Assembly (NCBI GenBank): GCA_037903475.1
Contig: JBAJFG010000019.1
Coordinates: forward strand, 1,612,001 to 1,676,000
DNA: 64,000 bases
Direction of reading: 5' to 3'
DNA from: Ancylostoma caninum
Lineage: Eukaryota > Nematoda > Chromadorea > Rhabditida > Ancylostomatidae
Shown: positions 29,786 through 44,700 of the stretch, one piece after another
Layout of the letters: every line of letters starts with the position of its first letter
How positions within the stretch are numbered: the stretch's first letter is position 1
The notes under the pieces: model-generated
What the model was told of the DNA's origin: nothing
What the model saw: the letters and a program-made list of their open reading frames with translations, nothing else
The model's database searches: none
Translations under genes and position numbers: made by a program

Positions 29786-32700
29786 ATGGTTTCCCGTTCA
29801 AGGAGTCGCAGCAATTCAAGGTCGCCTGGACGTTCACGTCATAGACGCGGTGGTGCACATTCTCCTGGTTGGTCTTCGCGAGATGGTTCTCAGCCGAGAT
29901 CTTCCTCACGGAGAGGATCATCCAGCACTTCCAAAAGTCGTCGTCGAAGTCGCGACCGTCGAGAAGATGCTGACAGAAGGTGAGATCCGATTGAATTTTA
30001 CTAAGTGCTAATCGTCCAAAACCTTCGTGTAGGGAATCGCAGCAACTACATAGAGCAGCTCTTATGGATGTACATGGAACTCCAAACGATCAGGTAGCCA
30101 CGAATCAGTCCCGCGCCGCTGCATGGCACTTTGGCTGTCTGCTGCACTCCCCGACTGATAATGCTTTGATAATGCTCTTTGAGCCGCTGCAGTTGTCCAT
30201 GCGTACCTGGTCGCGTGGAGTTCCCTGTATTATGCGTCATTCCGAACGTTAGAAGAGCAGAACAGGCAGCCTGCGGGGGGGGGGGGGGGGGGGGCTGCGG
30301 TTCGTGACAGAACATTATCGATCAGCAGTAACTTTATGTAATTCTGCGCATCCGTTGGTGGAAACGCAAGAATGACGCCACCCTAGTGCTGATCGCGCGG
30401 ATATCGCTATGTATTAGGTTGGTCCGAAAGTTTTGCACCAAGATATTTTTTAGGATCTGGAATTCCATAGACTTTAATGGCAGCACCCACGATAATCTTC
30501 GCTTTTGAACTTTTGAAAGTTTTCGAACCTCAGGCATTATCCCGACAATTCTGTGATGGAAGTGCTGTCAGAGACCCCGCATTTCATGAGATATCACAAA
30601 TTTAACATCAGTTTAACAGTTCGAACCCAGCCTGCTGGTACGAGTTGACCTACTGCGCAGAAATAGCTGTGGGGCGATGTTAGAACGAATCAGCTGCTTT
30701 CACCTACAATCGCTCAGTTTCTCTTTGAAAAAATTTTGTTCCGTGCACTTTTCCCTTCTTACACTACTGTGGCTGCAACTGCCTGTTTGCTTCCTAATCT
30801 TACTTTTCACCGGCTGTTTTCCATTTTCTCTTTTCATAACATCCATTTCTTCCTATTTTGTGTGTTTGTAATATTTCTTTTCTATTCTTTCCCACTTGTA
30901 CTCGTTTTTTCTTCACCAATAAGTCTGTGCGGCCCACACTTCATTTTCTTCTGATTTCTGTTCTTCTCTGACTTGAATATGCTGCAAAACCACGAAAATA
31001 TCCGAATTCGTTGAGGAAATACGTGGCGATCAAGTCAGTGTTATCGACTTTTTGCCCTACCCCAAGCCTGGCAACTCGGCCGTTTTGTTCTATCGCAGCA
31101 AATTCAGAGTGTCCGAAAATTGTTATCCGGTGACTTTCAAGTAGAAATAACTCTCATATTCGTGTTCTTCACGGTTGAGAACCCAAGGTTATCTTGAAAT
31201 CTTGGAGCTGAAAATTTTCATGGGTGCTGCCTCTAACTCAAAATGCCACTACATGTGAACTGTAGGACACACCTGGCTGCGGCCGTACAATAATCGCCAG
31301 ACATCTCAAAGCGTTGAGTTATAGAAAACTGATGACGGGTTGGGTCCCCCACGAATTGAGTGCCTTCAGGATTTAGTGTGGGCTAATCTTTGCTGCTGCG
31401 TCCACACAGGAAGAACTTTCTCTACCAGCTCATTAATGGAAATGAGACTTGGGTCTGTGTATTAACCATACACGAGAGAGAGTCCCCAGACTCCGCCGGT
31501 TCCGCCGGTTAGGCCACAAACCAGCGGAAACGCCCCACTGGCGACAGTGGAACGGATACGTATTGACTGATCGCCGCTAGCGCCATTACGTCCTGACTCC
31601 GCTCTTCGCAATAACCACTCAAATTAGCACTGGAGCACGACATCTCTGGTATTCTCTCATGATCGACCATTCTCTCTAATTTTTTCTACCTTGCGCTGCA
31701 TGCGTGCGGCGCGGACAGCAGCGGTTGTGGCGATCGCGGCGATTGCAGCTGCGCCGGCGCAGCCGGCGGAACCGGCAGAGTCTGGGGACTCTCAGAGAAA
31801 AGTTGAGTCGCGCGTTGCGAACCATCTCCAATATGGTCGAAAAGAGAGGTGCACGAAAGAAGGTTTTTCTGTGTTGTTGGTGGAATTCCGAGAGAATGCT
31901 GTATCGAGAACTGCTGACATCTATGCTACCGTGACTGCCTAAGTCTACTCTTTTTAACTACAGAAATTGGCAGACGCAGTTTACCTGGAGCTGGGAAAAA
32001 TTGACCATGTTGCTTCACTTCGTGACATTTCAAAGCTTACCCGCCAAAAAATTGCCGAATTAGGTTGGGAGGATCTACCACAATCTGCTTATTCTCCTGA
32101 CTTATGCCCGTTCGAATACCACTTACTCGGAGCCCTGAGGCTGCATCTGCGAGGAAACAAATCCGGTGATTGGACCAAACCGAAATGTGAGATTCGAAGC
32201 TTTTTAGACTCGCAGCTGCCAGAGTTCTTGACCTCTGGAGCTGATGCTTTAGTGAAGCGTTGGCCATACCTCGTGGATCATGAACGTGATTATTTTGTTG
32301 ATTGATACTATTCATAATGAACTTAACTTTTGTTGAAAAATGTATGAGATTAGGTGCAAGACTTCCGGACCAACCTAATACACATGCCCACCTCCCCGCG
32401 GCCGTTCTGTACTGTCTCCACAAAACGAGGTGGGCCTGCACAATTTCGTTGTAGCTACTCAAATTCTCATGGCCTTTCTGTGCTAGAGCAGTAAATATCG
32501 ACAAGCATGGCTAAGCGGATATGACGGTGGACTTTTCAAAACTAGTGCTGGAAATTACAGGGTGCATCATGATTGTGGGTACTGCCCGTCCTCAAGTATT
32601 TACAAATATCGAGCCATTTACAAGTATCGAGCTATTTTTGGAATTTTTTTTTATATTATTCCTATTTTTTCACTCTCCACGTTTTCTGTTAACGTCATTT

Positions 32701-35700
32701 CATCCATCTTTTCTGACCGTAGTTGAGTCCTATACTCACTGTTCTTCTGCCATCGTTTAGCTCCACAACCATGTTCGGAAAACGTGATTACTAGCTGTTC
32801 AAAATTGGACAGGGAGGTTACCTACAGAGACGTCCAGCGAACATGGAGCCGCATTCAATATATTTGACCATGGGAGGGAAAACACAGCAGGTGTATGCTC
32901 ATTCCCACTAGTTTTCATCCACTCTGCTATCCAGTATAACTCATCCATCCACATGTTCATTTGTTGGCACAAGTGCGGTGTCTTGGCGAGAGACAACGGG
33001 AAAGGGAGGAGTACATCATGGATAGTTATTAAGTGGGAATCGACCGGGTAAAGATAACCTGTAGCGAAACGAGTGGATTCGCATATCCGCGGATGTTCTT
33101 ATTGGATAGCAAATTCTGCCTGATCTTTAGAAACAGAAGGTAACCGTACTACCCTCAGTTTTTGGCGACAGTTTTCACGGAGGACTTTGCTCCGTGAAAA
33201 CTGTCCCCGAAAACCGAGAAGGGAATTCATCCGACCGACATATCCCGATGCTTCCTTTTCACCAAATATCGTGGGAATTGAATACTATGGATTGAATATT
33301 ATGGAATTGTGGTAGGATGGTGCTGTCCCGGAGCCTCATCTAGTATGGTAGCTTTTTTGTATCGTGGTTGTGTAGACTCCTGTTTGATGGCCAATAAAAG
33401 CATCAAACAGGAGTCTACACAACCACGACACAAAAAAGCTACCATTATGGAATTCTATAATAAGTGGGAAGGACTGTGAGAAGGTAGTTGAAGTTGGACA
33501 CCTACAGTGTTAACAAATGTCATTTGATGATGGAGATTGAAGTTTGGAGAATGGTGCTAGCAGAATTTTTTTCTGATAAGCATCGTCAATGAATTCCCAA
33601 CTCCTTTTGTCGTCCCCTACCAGAATACTTCAACTGGTTGATTTTTGGATCAAACGGATGCTCAAACAACATATTAGTGTCAATATGCTAGAGACACCGG
33701 TCCACAAAATCTTAGACGAGATGGTGGAACCCACTCGAATGCTGCAGCTGACGCCTTTCTAGCAAGTCTACTGTCCTGTGAGCATCGAGTGGGGGATATC
33801 TGAAATCTAGTAGGTTTTAATTGGTATGAGAGTAATAATCACTGCTCGTAGAGATCTTTCCGAAAGTGTAGCATCTCCGTTCAGGCCGGGAAATTTATCC
33901 TGTACCTCATAATTTCGGCGCATCCTGTACTATGGGCTGTCATCTTACCGGCTCGCTACTTTTATAGCGTTCTCGCACTATCGCTAATTATAGCGACATT
34001 TTCTCAACAACAAAAAAAGATAAGATTGTTGCTGCTTGTACTATTCATTCAAATTCGAAATTCCATGTTAATACTAATGATCCTCTTACAGCGATGCAAG
34101 CCCAAGCAGCCGACGTTCTCGCAGCTACTCACCCTCACCCTCGAATGGAGGAGGCGACAACAGCTCTCCATCACGTAGAGATCGCGATCGCTCATCGAAT
34201 TCTATAAGTAGGAGTGAAAGTGATCATGGAAGTAGGAGTCGGAGGTAGGTGCCTCATACACTTATTGCATCAGAAAACTGGTCAAAGGATGCAACAAACA
34301 GTTTCGTTCAAAATCTTCGAGAGTTTCTGTCCTATAGAGTTTCTCAAAAAGGTAGACGTATTCCGTGACTGTAGAAAAAGGATGGAACCTCAACGCTAGA
34401 TGCGAAGAGAGTACACTCCAAGTGAGAGGGTCAAGTAGGTCTCGTCGCGATTCTGCATCCTCGGCGCTGTGAAACTGCACGCGCAGTCCGTCTATCTTTT
34501 CAAAGAGGACTGTACCTATGTGGTGCAGCAGAAGTGTTTTGACAAGGATAACAAACATTATCGCTCTTTTAAAGCTTAAGAAAAAGTATTTTTCAAGAAA
34601 TTGTTGGTTGTCGTTTATAGGTTGGTTATGAACATGAATAGTATTTATTTCCAAAGATTCCAACTCTGGTAGCGACGCTGGTTTGAAAAGCAGAGGTGAG
34701 ACGTAGGCCTATCGGCGCACACTGATGAAGCCAAATTCATCTCATATCCGTTTTACGCGCTTGCTCTCCACAGTTTATCATGGAATTTATTCATGTTAGA
34801 CCATCACGTGGGACAGAACTGTACCTGAGATTAGGAAGCAGTTTTCTGTACCGAGTGTTAGGACTTCCGTTTCCGCAAGAATGTCACATATGATTTTCTT
34901 CGTTATGCTTTCCAATTCAATTTGATGTGTGTTTGTTGAAGGTATCGAGCGTCTATTGTACCAGTGGTCATGTGTTGCTTGGGGTAGTGGGATAAATCTG
35001 GACCATAAGATGTGGACCTCGCTACTTTTGGCCGAAGGCATTCGTATTGGGGGGGGGGGGGGAACGGAGTAGTAGAGCATACCAAGCTGCCACCAACACG
35101 GAAGTGATAAAAAAAAAGTTATTAAATTCGCGTGATGGTGGCTGATCGGCTCCTTCCACTCCTCCCTCTTCGTGTTTACATTATTCCTTACATTATAGCT
35201 AAGGCTGTCTACGTGATTCACCTTTATTCCCTACTTCCCCTATTTCATTGTTGTTTTCGAAAGCGGTGTGTATAAATGCAATTTCAATCTGCTCTGATTC
35301 CAGTCGTTCTCGTTCTCCTGATTTCGAGCGAAATGAGGCGTTGCGCGATTCTTGGGCGGCGTTGAAGTCGCAACCTGACAATTTTGATGCTTGGATTATA
35401 CTACTTACTCAGGCTGATCAAAGTGTATGTGATAATATTAGCCGTTCCAATGTACTGTTCATCCTGAAAGCTCTAGTGAATTCCTTTCTCATTCAGAACG
35501 ATCTGAAATTGGCTCGCGATATCTACAATCGATTCCTGAACAAATATCCGTATTGTTATGGGTTTTGGAAGAAATACGCTGATATGGAGCGCCGTCATCA
35601 GAACTTTTCCGATGCTCTTAGCGTAGGTTTTTTTCCTTTTTTTACGCTTCCATATTGTACCACGGTAGCACCTTAGTTAAATGATACTCTTTAAGTAGAC

Positions 35701-38700
35701 GATAGGGTTTCAGTTTAGCTTCTATGCCTGTTCGTTTGTTATAGGTTTGGGAGCGCGGTATCCTTGCCATACCATTGTCGATTGATTTGTGGCTTGGATT
35801 CTTGTCATTTATGCGAGAACTGGCTCCTCAGTCAGACAGGGGAATAGAGAAATTGAGAGAGTTAGTCCCTATCATTTGCACGAATATATCCGGCATTGTT
35901 TCACTTACTCTCGAATATTTCAGATTGTACGATAGAGCGCTTTCAATGGCTGGCTATGAATTCCATAGTGATCGCCTTTGGCAAGACTACATTGCATGGG
36001 AAGAAGCCCAGGGGGAATGGCGACGCGTAGCTGAAATCTACGACCGCTTGATTCGTATTCCCACCGCAATGTATAAGAGTCATATGGAAAGGTGCGAAGA
36101 TGATTGCCAGTGTTGCTTCGGTTGAAGCAAAATCAACAACATCGTAATGCTTTCAGATTTGAAGCAATCGTTAACATGTGCAATCCCATCGATTTGGTGT
36201 CGGAAGAAGAACTGAAGGACGCTTTCGATGTAGTGCGGCGCAAATGCGACGTCGGGGTAATTCTTCGCATTTGAGTTGGGAATAGAAACTTAGAAACTTG
36301 ATGCTTCAATAATGAAAATAGGAGCAAAAAACTAAAAAATACTAAGCAAGCTTAGTGAAGGTGGTGCTCTCAGTTCTGTTAAAATCCGATTGTTTTTTCT
36401 TTTCTTTTTGGAAGACGCATACGAAAATTTGACTGTTTCGTCTTGAGAAATCAACTTTGTGTTTGCACCAATGCATATTTTAACCGCACTTTCGTTGCTT
36501 TGCTGTTTTATCTTCATTCTGTAAACTTTTAGAAAATTCGCATGTTACGCTCATAAAAAATTTTTATATCAAAAATGTTACAAACTTAATGTCCTTGTTG
36601 TGAATCGGGTCTTTTTACATGAAGAAGGTAGGCCTATACATAAGGCGAGAGACCCTCAAGTAGAGCTTAGCTAGTACTTATACAGCTTCTGAGGAAGAAT
36701 TGTGTTATAGTGCATGGTTGCAAAATAGAGGAAATGAAATTCAAATTCAATAGCTTTTTTAAAAGTGTTATTTGAATATACGTTTTTATGAAAGACTTTT
36801 GCATACATTCTCTGCTTCAAAATTCTCCTACACATTTTAAACTAGCTTGTCTCTTATCCCTCAGATTGGTCAACGTTTTCAAAATGTTTCTCTTTAACTT
36901 CTCAAGTTTACTGTTTTTCGAAAAACTGAATTTTGATTCTTAGTCACTGAAGAATAGGGTAGCCGAGGCAGCCCTAATCCTCAGTGGATGTTGTTTCTCT
37001 CACATTGCCTGTCTCAAATTTCTTTCCATATGGTGACTTTCCCCTCAAATCGCTCAGGTGGTATCCTGACCATGTTTTTGCGTTTGCTTGGATATGTCTT
37101 TATGTCCCCACATTTTGCGAGAATCATTCGCTGAATCCGGTTCACTCTCCTGAAGATGTAGCCTACCAACTAGCAAATTCATATCTCGTGTCTTTGTGGG
37201 GTCCAAGGCTTGTCAGCCATCGGCCATAGTCATCCATTCTTCTCTCTTAGTCTCTAACGCAGCTCCCAATCCATATGTATCTAATTGCAAAACATCTGTG
37301 AACTTGTATGCTTCGAGGTCTGGTCGTGATATCCAATGCTTCTGCAAATTGTTTTTATGTCGACCTAGTGTTACTATATGCAGTAACGAATTAAGCTATC
37401 CTGTGCGACTGCACACATGGTTCAAATGCAAATTTTAGAAAATCTGTCCTCAAAATGATGAGATCGATGACGTCGTTTTTGGATTACTCTCGGTAAAGAT
37501 CGAAGATCGTTGCAATTTCATCTATAGAAATCTTCTGCTTGGGAGGGATACCAACGCATCTTTATGGCCTTCCATAATGTGTTCTACTCTACCACCTGTT
37601 TTTGGCTGATCTAGAACTTGTCTTTCCTTTTCAAGTTTACGAAAGAATTCTCCCAGCGGTCCTAGTGTTGGTTTTGTGCAGTTTTCATTACATAACAACA
37701 GATTCGGAAGTATTATCGTGATACTTGTGTGCGCTGTGAGAAGTTACCAGAAATTATCGCTCTTATTAGGGTTTTACCTTTCTTTTCTACGTCGCCTCTT
37801 TGATGGGTGCGGAAATTCTACTGCTTTGTCAGGAAAATGATTCCGGCCTAATGAATAAATTTGGGAGTCATATGGAAAGTTCCAAAATTTTCAACAAAAA
37901 AAAACTCCATATTATCTTTCTGTAGACAAAAAGGCTGGCACATAACTCCAATACTTCTGCTCAACTACTTTGTCCGAAAACCCATTATGAAAGGCCACTT
38001 TCACCCATTATCCTTTCTTTTCTGTTTCTGTTTAGTTTCTAGTGGGGCTTCACATGCCACGTTCCCCTATTTTTTAATCGTTCTACTGGGATGCTATCGT
38101 AATTTCTGGACAGCCTTGGGGCTTCGCTTCCATCTTCTATCGTGCAATGGTTCTCACGTTGTGTTCAAGGATATTTTCAGATCGATCAAATTATTATTGA
38201 AGAAGCTGTGGAAGTTGATGCTGCTGCCCCGACAGATGATTCCAGCGACGCAAAATCCAAACCAGTTGTCCGCAAGACAGTAAGCGAGTTATTGCCACAT
38301 AGCTCATCAAAAAAATCTAGAACTATTAGGGTGGTAAATTCGAAATGCTCGTTTTTGCACTGAATAAAATATTTTTTAAAGCTAAGCTACAGTACCTTAC
38401 TCTAAGTTTGATCCAGGATTAGTATTGTTGAACCTTTAACATCTCCCACAAAAAAGAGTTACCGCTCTCCCTCGGGTTATCGCCGCTCCGTGACCCGAAA
38501 AAGCGGGATCACTCAAATTTTGGTTTCGTCGCCGTTTTGGAATGTTTCTCTGCCATGGAAAGCTTTGCCAACGGAAGCAAGTGCTCGCATGATAGCGCTA
38601 GTCCTTGGCTATCTGATGGTGCAAGCGCGACTTCTTATTCCAGATATGAAGGGCAGGACAGTCGATTGACGACGACAGTTTCGGTTCAGTTACCCAGGTT

Positions 38701-41700
38701 CGGGGGAACAATTTTTGAGCTGTCGGTTTCCCGTGGTTTTAGTTGGATAAAATAGCAAAAGCTCTGTTGAATCCTTGTATGACTCGCGGTGGTGCTCCGC
38801 TGCAGTTCTACGTCCTTTAACGACATTAAATAGCTAATGGAAACTCGGGAATTTTGATAGTTCTTCTCATAAATTTCTTTGAAAATCACGATTCAAGTAA
38901 TATTTGGAAATCTATGTATCAAAAAAAAATCTTCGTGAAAGCCTTTTCAGACAATACCAAAAGTTAGGCAAGAGTAGTTCGGCAATACATTTATAAAGAC
39001 GTCGAAACTTCATCGCGCATTTCAAATTCACCACCTTAACACGTTCGCGACAACGTGCACGACCGGTCGTGCACAAACACATGATTAAGGGAGCGCGCGT
39101 GTCCCACGTGCTAGCGCATGCCGAAATCGTAATGTCGCGACCGTGTTAATAGATTATCACCAGACGTTTTCACAATCATCTTTTACAGTATTATTCTACA
39201 TAGAAACCACTACTTCCACCTTGAATTATTCAGGCGTAGAAATGATATTATCAAAATAGCTAGGACCGATGCATTGCGCGTTTAGCTGCAGTGAGAGTTG
39301 TGCTATCTTTCGATGTGCTGGCTGGAAGCAGCTGCACCATTTTTATGCTACATTTCTTCAACCAAGCTTTCTGAGTGAACTTGAATTCGTGTGTTATAGA
39401 TCCATCCGGAGGCTCTTCCACACTTTCGGACGGAAATATTGGCGCAGCGCTACCGCTGGCATAAGGAAACTGAAGTGATGATTATTGCGCGTCTGCCTTT
39501 CGAAGAGCAGGTTAAGACTTACCGAGCATTCCTCAATCTTTCAAATTCGATTTTTTTTAATTCTCGTTTAGATTAAAAGACCTTACTTCCATGTCAAACC
39601 GCTTGAGGCTGAGCAGTTGAAAAATTGGCGTTTGTACCTTGATTTTGAAATTGCTGAGGGAAACGAAACCAGGATCACTGTGCTGTTTGAGCGTTGTCTC
39701 ATTGCTTGTGCCATGTACGACCAATTTTGGACCAAGGTTAGATTTCATTGGAACCTTAGGAGATAGAATTTACTTTCAAATGGAGTGCTTTTAGTATGCT
39801 CGATGGGCACAAAAGCATCGCGGATCGGATGCGGCGCGCGAGATTTATCGTCGAGCTCAGCAGCACATTCCCGGGAATGTTCGCCTGGCGTTGGCCTTCT
39901 CAGCATTCGAGGAATCTCTCGGTACGAGGAAGAAGCATTTTATCAATACACTACAGAGTCTAGTCCTATATACATGTGGATAGAAGTTATTTTATTTTTG
40001 AGTTATACCTAAAACGGATGTCACTTTTGCCCCATAAAGACCAAAATTCACATTATTTTCCAGTAAGAACACGTAGACATATTCATATTGTCTGTAGAGT
40101 GACAATATCGAAACGTACTTTATAGTTTTGGTAAGTTTTGCCAGCGTTTCCTTCTGATGATGATCGGTTCTCTCTTGAGGCGTCACATGAGGGGCGGGGA
40201 TAATATCTGTGTGATCTACACGCGTCTCGATACGAGCTGGATCCTCAGGCAAGAATCCATCCTCGCAATGGAAGTGATCAAAGTGATCTAGTGATTCAAT
40301 TGAATGCTTGTACAAGTTATGACATAGAGTAAAGTATAGAGTAGACATATCGAAGTTCCTGAATCGTCCCCACTTCTCATCGGATGCAGACCATTTCATC
40401 GATGCATGTTCATCTTTTACATCCACTTGGGTAAGCCGGTCATTTGTTTTGGGTATTCATTTTTTCGTGGTCTTCGTTGCAAGAGCTGTTCGTAATTTGT
40501 TGCGAAGCCTATAGGGTGATAGACGGTTTCAATGCAGAGATTGAGAGGTGGCATTCATTTAGAGGATGTGGGATCCAGGTAATTGGCACGATTTTGTAAC
40601 TGAAGTATTGCTTCTAATAATGCTTATTAAATCACCATTTTATCACTAGTTCCATGCTTCTCTTCCTGAGAAGGAGACCTTCTCAGAAAGCTCAATTTCG
40701 GTACATGAATACTAGGAGGACCAAGACCAAAATTGTACAACCATATTTTGCATGGTTTATGGCTTTAAAGGCAGCCACGGATATTTTCTTGTCTGAGATT
40801 TTGATCATTTCGGACACTCATCAGTTGTCCCAACAATTCTATGAATGATGCGCCGCCACGGACATCATTCTGGGTATTTTAAGGATATGTGTAAAGAGAT
40901 TTGGTATGTTCTGGCATTAAAACAGGATGAGTTTTACTATGAACTGAATGCGTGTTCTTCATTACAATCACTTTTTTCCTCATGATTTTGGTCAGGGCAA
41001 CTCGGTCATCGTTTGCATATGGGCTAAGATGGCAACGAAAATCTTTTTTTTCGTAAGATCTCACAAAACTGGTCACGGCGTTCGTTCTTACTATAGTAGT
41101 AGTGCTAGAAGTGCTAAACGCAGGAATACAGCAAAATCTGTGGGAGCAAAATTATCGTGACTGGTGCCTTTAAATAGGGGAGCTTAGCAGTGTGATAGAA
41201 TTGCACCAATTTTAAATTAACGCATTGAGAGAGTGTTAGGAGTTTTATCTCGGCTCTGCTCGGTTTTTAACGAGACGATGTTGGTGTAGCACAACCCTAG
41301 TATACACCACTTCGATAAGCGCTCTGAAAAAACATGCAGAGAAAAATCGTTAAATCAATAAATCGACATTCTATCGCAAGTCGGTTGTTCCTAGTTGTGC
41401 TCGATGCACTAGACACCGCTTTATTCTTGTCTTGTTCTGTACTTGAATAAAAAGGGAAAATTCGATGAAACCAACAAATTGATTTTTAGCGGTTATCATA
41501 TTCACACTGAGAGAGGGGAACTACCTCCTCAGGTGTGCTTGACGAGGTAATTCTCCTTCACGAAATGCAGCATTCTCGCCATTCATGTTTGCAAGTCCTT
41601 TCTTTTTGTGTCAAACTTTGGCCAAATGCTAATGAAGCTGTTTTCTCGGCTCCAAACAGCTCTTCTGCATTGGAAATCATTGCGAGTATTAAAATGCTGT

Positions 41701-44700
41701 GACGTTTCCTATTTTTCACGTCAAGATGGTCAGTAGTACCGAAAACCTTCGCTTCTTCACTCTCTGCTTCTACAAACTCCGATCTAAAACCTGATTTCAA
41801 TTCCAGATCCATTCAGATCCTTGAATTTTGAAGTTTTAGGAGAATTTTTACCAAGGTTCAAAGCGTGCGAAATTTTCCGTTTTCCACTTTACATTGTCCG
41901 CTTTAGGGGCATGCTTGCGTTCTCGTTTCTCGTTTTCTCTTTTGCGAGAGTTGAGATTTTAGTTCTGCTCTTCCCTGATGGGTAACAAGGGGTGCCAATC
42001 AATCCATCGAATCAATCCATCAATGTGTCGAATTTATCGCTTTTATTTCCAGATCTGCATGTAAGTGTCGCATTACTCCTGTGTAGTCCAGGCTTTGCAC
42101 TGTCACACTGCTCTTTGCTATAGTTGGCAACATATTTCTTGCAGGAGAGGGTGTTTGAAAACTGCGACAAAATTTGAATATGGGGCCGTTTCCTTTCATA
42201 GCGTTCCAAATTATTTGAAAAGGGTACTTGTTCTTGAATTTGAAAAAGTAATGGGTCTCCAATAAGATGAGATGTAAACATGGACTGAACAGTTTGTCTT
42301 GTAAAACCTCTTGGAAATCTCGCCTTTGCTCACGCATATCCACGTAGGCCTTGTGCAATAGTATTGTTCGAAATCATTTCCAGTTTAGTTGCGCTACGGA
42401 GAGGACGAGCTCATCAAGTCTCACTACTTCCTCCGATGACTGTGTCTAAACCGAACATCCAGATACTTTCTTCCGAAAAAAAAAACATCCCAATTACACC
42501 AGAAACGCCAACCCGAACACACACACACAAGCTGAGAAGCGACTGAATCCAACCTCAGATATGCAGAGCTTTTTATAATTAGAAAATCACACTCAAATTC
42601 TGTTTCTCAGGACCAGCTATTCCAAATGAGTTATTCCACTTCAGTTCTTAGGTTCCCCGCCGTAAAAATGCACTGTAGTCAAAACTTGTTTGCCATGTCT
42701 TTGCGCTGCCCTAAATTTTTCATGATTATTTTGCATTTTTTTTTGCCGTTTCATAATATAAGACCACTTTGAGAAATCGTACAATTTATGGAATGAAAAT
42801 TAAGCACATGGAAAATAATTATCTACATTTCCATGCTGAATATAAACCTCGAAGTGTCCTCGAGGCATGCTACAAATGTGATTTTTCAAGTCCAAGGAAC
42901 GATGCCGCTCCGTACTTGAAGGAAGGCACGTTACAAGGCATCAGAGCTGGCATCAGAGCTGGACTGCTGGTTGCTTGCGTAGTTATTCTTGATAGCGATG
43001 CTAAGTGATCTCCGCAATATTTAGATTAGCAGTTGTAGGTGGTGGACATTGTCTTTGGGTGTAAAAATCGCTGACGCAGTGATTATACGATCGCCTCAGT
43101 GCCTTGATACCCTGACTTTATGAGTATTTTGGGGATCTTTCGGTGCTGCAGAGCCACTTGGAGGGAGTATCTAATTTCAGAAACTATTCTGTGAGTTTAC
43201 ACGACTAGAACCATGAGGCGTCACTGATTCCAATGGTGTACAGGATGCCTCAAAATTATGGATACCGGATAAATTTAATGTCCTGAACAAAGAAGCTACA
43301 ACTTTGAGCAGACCTCTTAAAGGAAATGTTAATTACTCTTACAGCAACAATAATCTACATTGAATTTCGAATGTTACTCTATAGTCTGTTCCACAGGGAA
43401 AGATAGTTGGGGAAACGCCGAGGAGAAGAAGAGCGCGGGAAAGTGCGCAGAGATTGGAGAGGGTGCAGAGAAAAACAGACACAGTGCACGAATACTCAAC
43501 TATCATCGCTGGCGAAACAGCCTATATCAGTGTCGATACAGGTCCCTCAGATTTTCCGAGAAGGTGTTGGTGGCGGCACGCAAGCAGTCGTAGCCATTTT
43601 TCTCGAGGTTATTGCAGGCTCCATGGCCGACACTCATCCTGGTCTTGAAAGCTCCTTTCTCATTGTTTTCCTTCAGCTGTTCTCACTTAATGACGGCTTC
43701 ATAATATTCGTCTCGCACAAGATTCGATAGAAAGGGCCCATCCTCTCAATTTTGGTCGAAGTTTTTATAGGGAACGATACCTTCAGTGGTTTGCATAGGG
43801 GCACTGATACACTGGATCACTCTGTAGATGAAGTTCTTGCATATTTTCGAAGGGCTACAAACCTCGCTATGTTCAAACATGGTTATGGTGCTAGGTGATA
43901 ACGGTGGGGCGGAGGGCCTAGAGCTGCACTGTGGTGAGAACGGACGGGTGGAATGAAATATGCAGAAATTACAAGGTTTGGACCATGGGAAAAGTTTAAG
44001 AAATCCCAGGAGGAACTCGGAGCTTGCGAAAAGTCGAGCTATCTCGCAATATGCTTGGCCACAATTTGGCTCACTCTGTGTGTACTTTCTTGCAAGAATG
44101 CTGGACATCCCGTTTTTTTTTTCTTCTATGGAGTGTTCGGAGTGCGCATTGAGACAGTTGGCCACAAAGAGTGCGAGGCAGATAGGTGTGGGCACTTCTT
44201 TCTGCTGGAGCAGAACTCGCGTTCAGCAGAGGAGGGACGGTTTTCGAGAGATGCAGACGATGGACGGCGCTCAGCACACGCATTACTCTTTACAAGTGAG
44301 AAATGAGGAGCAACATTAGAAGGCCTCCATCAGCGTGCGCCTCAGAATCTGTTTTTTTTTTGTGGGTACGCAAGGTTGATACTCAGCAAACGCTGGTGCG
44401 AGAAGTGTGGCGAGAGACCCAAGTTTCTGCGATTGTGGCAAACACTTCCGTCCATGGATAAGATGGTTCCTCGGCTGTCAAGATATGGGATTTCTTTTCT
44501 GGACATCCTCCACTGACTGTTTGTCGTCATTGCTTGGCGCACGTCTTGATCTTCCTAGGCTCTGCCACAACCGTCCGTGTTGCAAGGCCTTAGGCGTTAT
44601 TCATGCTTGCGGCGCGTCAAAGTTTACGCGCCTCTCCAAAACTTCACAACGTTTTCGCGCCGACCCAAAGCGGCGAAAATGGAAACGTGGTTTAATCGCG

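Noticed and set aside
30275..30294. Poly-G run of about 20 nt as a regulatory signal
   Set aside because: Similar G runs occur at 11041, 11701, 20766, 35048 and 56841 in unrelated contexts; length is also prone to sequencing error.
32037..32504. 155-codon minus-strand ORF
   Set aside because: Antisense shadow of the mariner transposase C-terminal region.
43360..43750. Overlapping plus-strand ORFs (up to 107 codons)
   Set aside because: Looked like a decayed LINE fragment at first, but no RT or endonuclease motif is present.
44000..44320. Pair of overlapping ORFs of 117-119 codons
   Set aside because: Both plus frames and a minus frame are open together, with no conserved motif; probably chance within intron 10.
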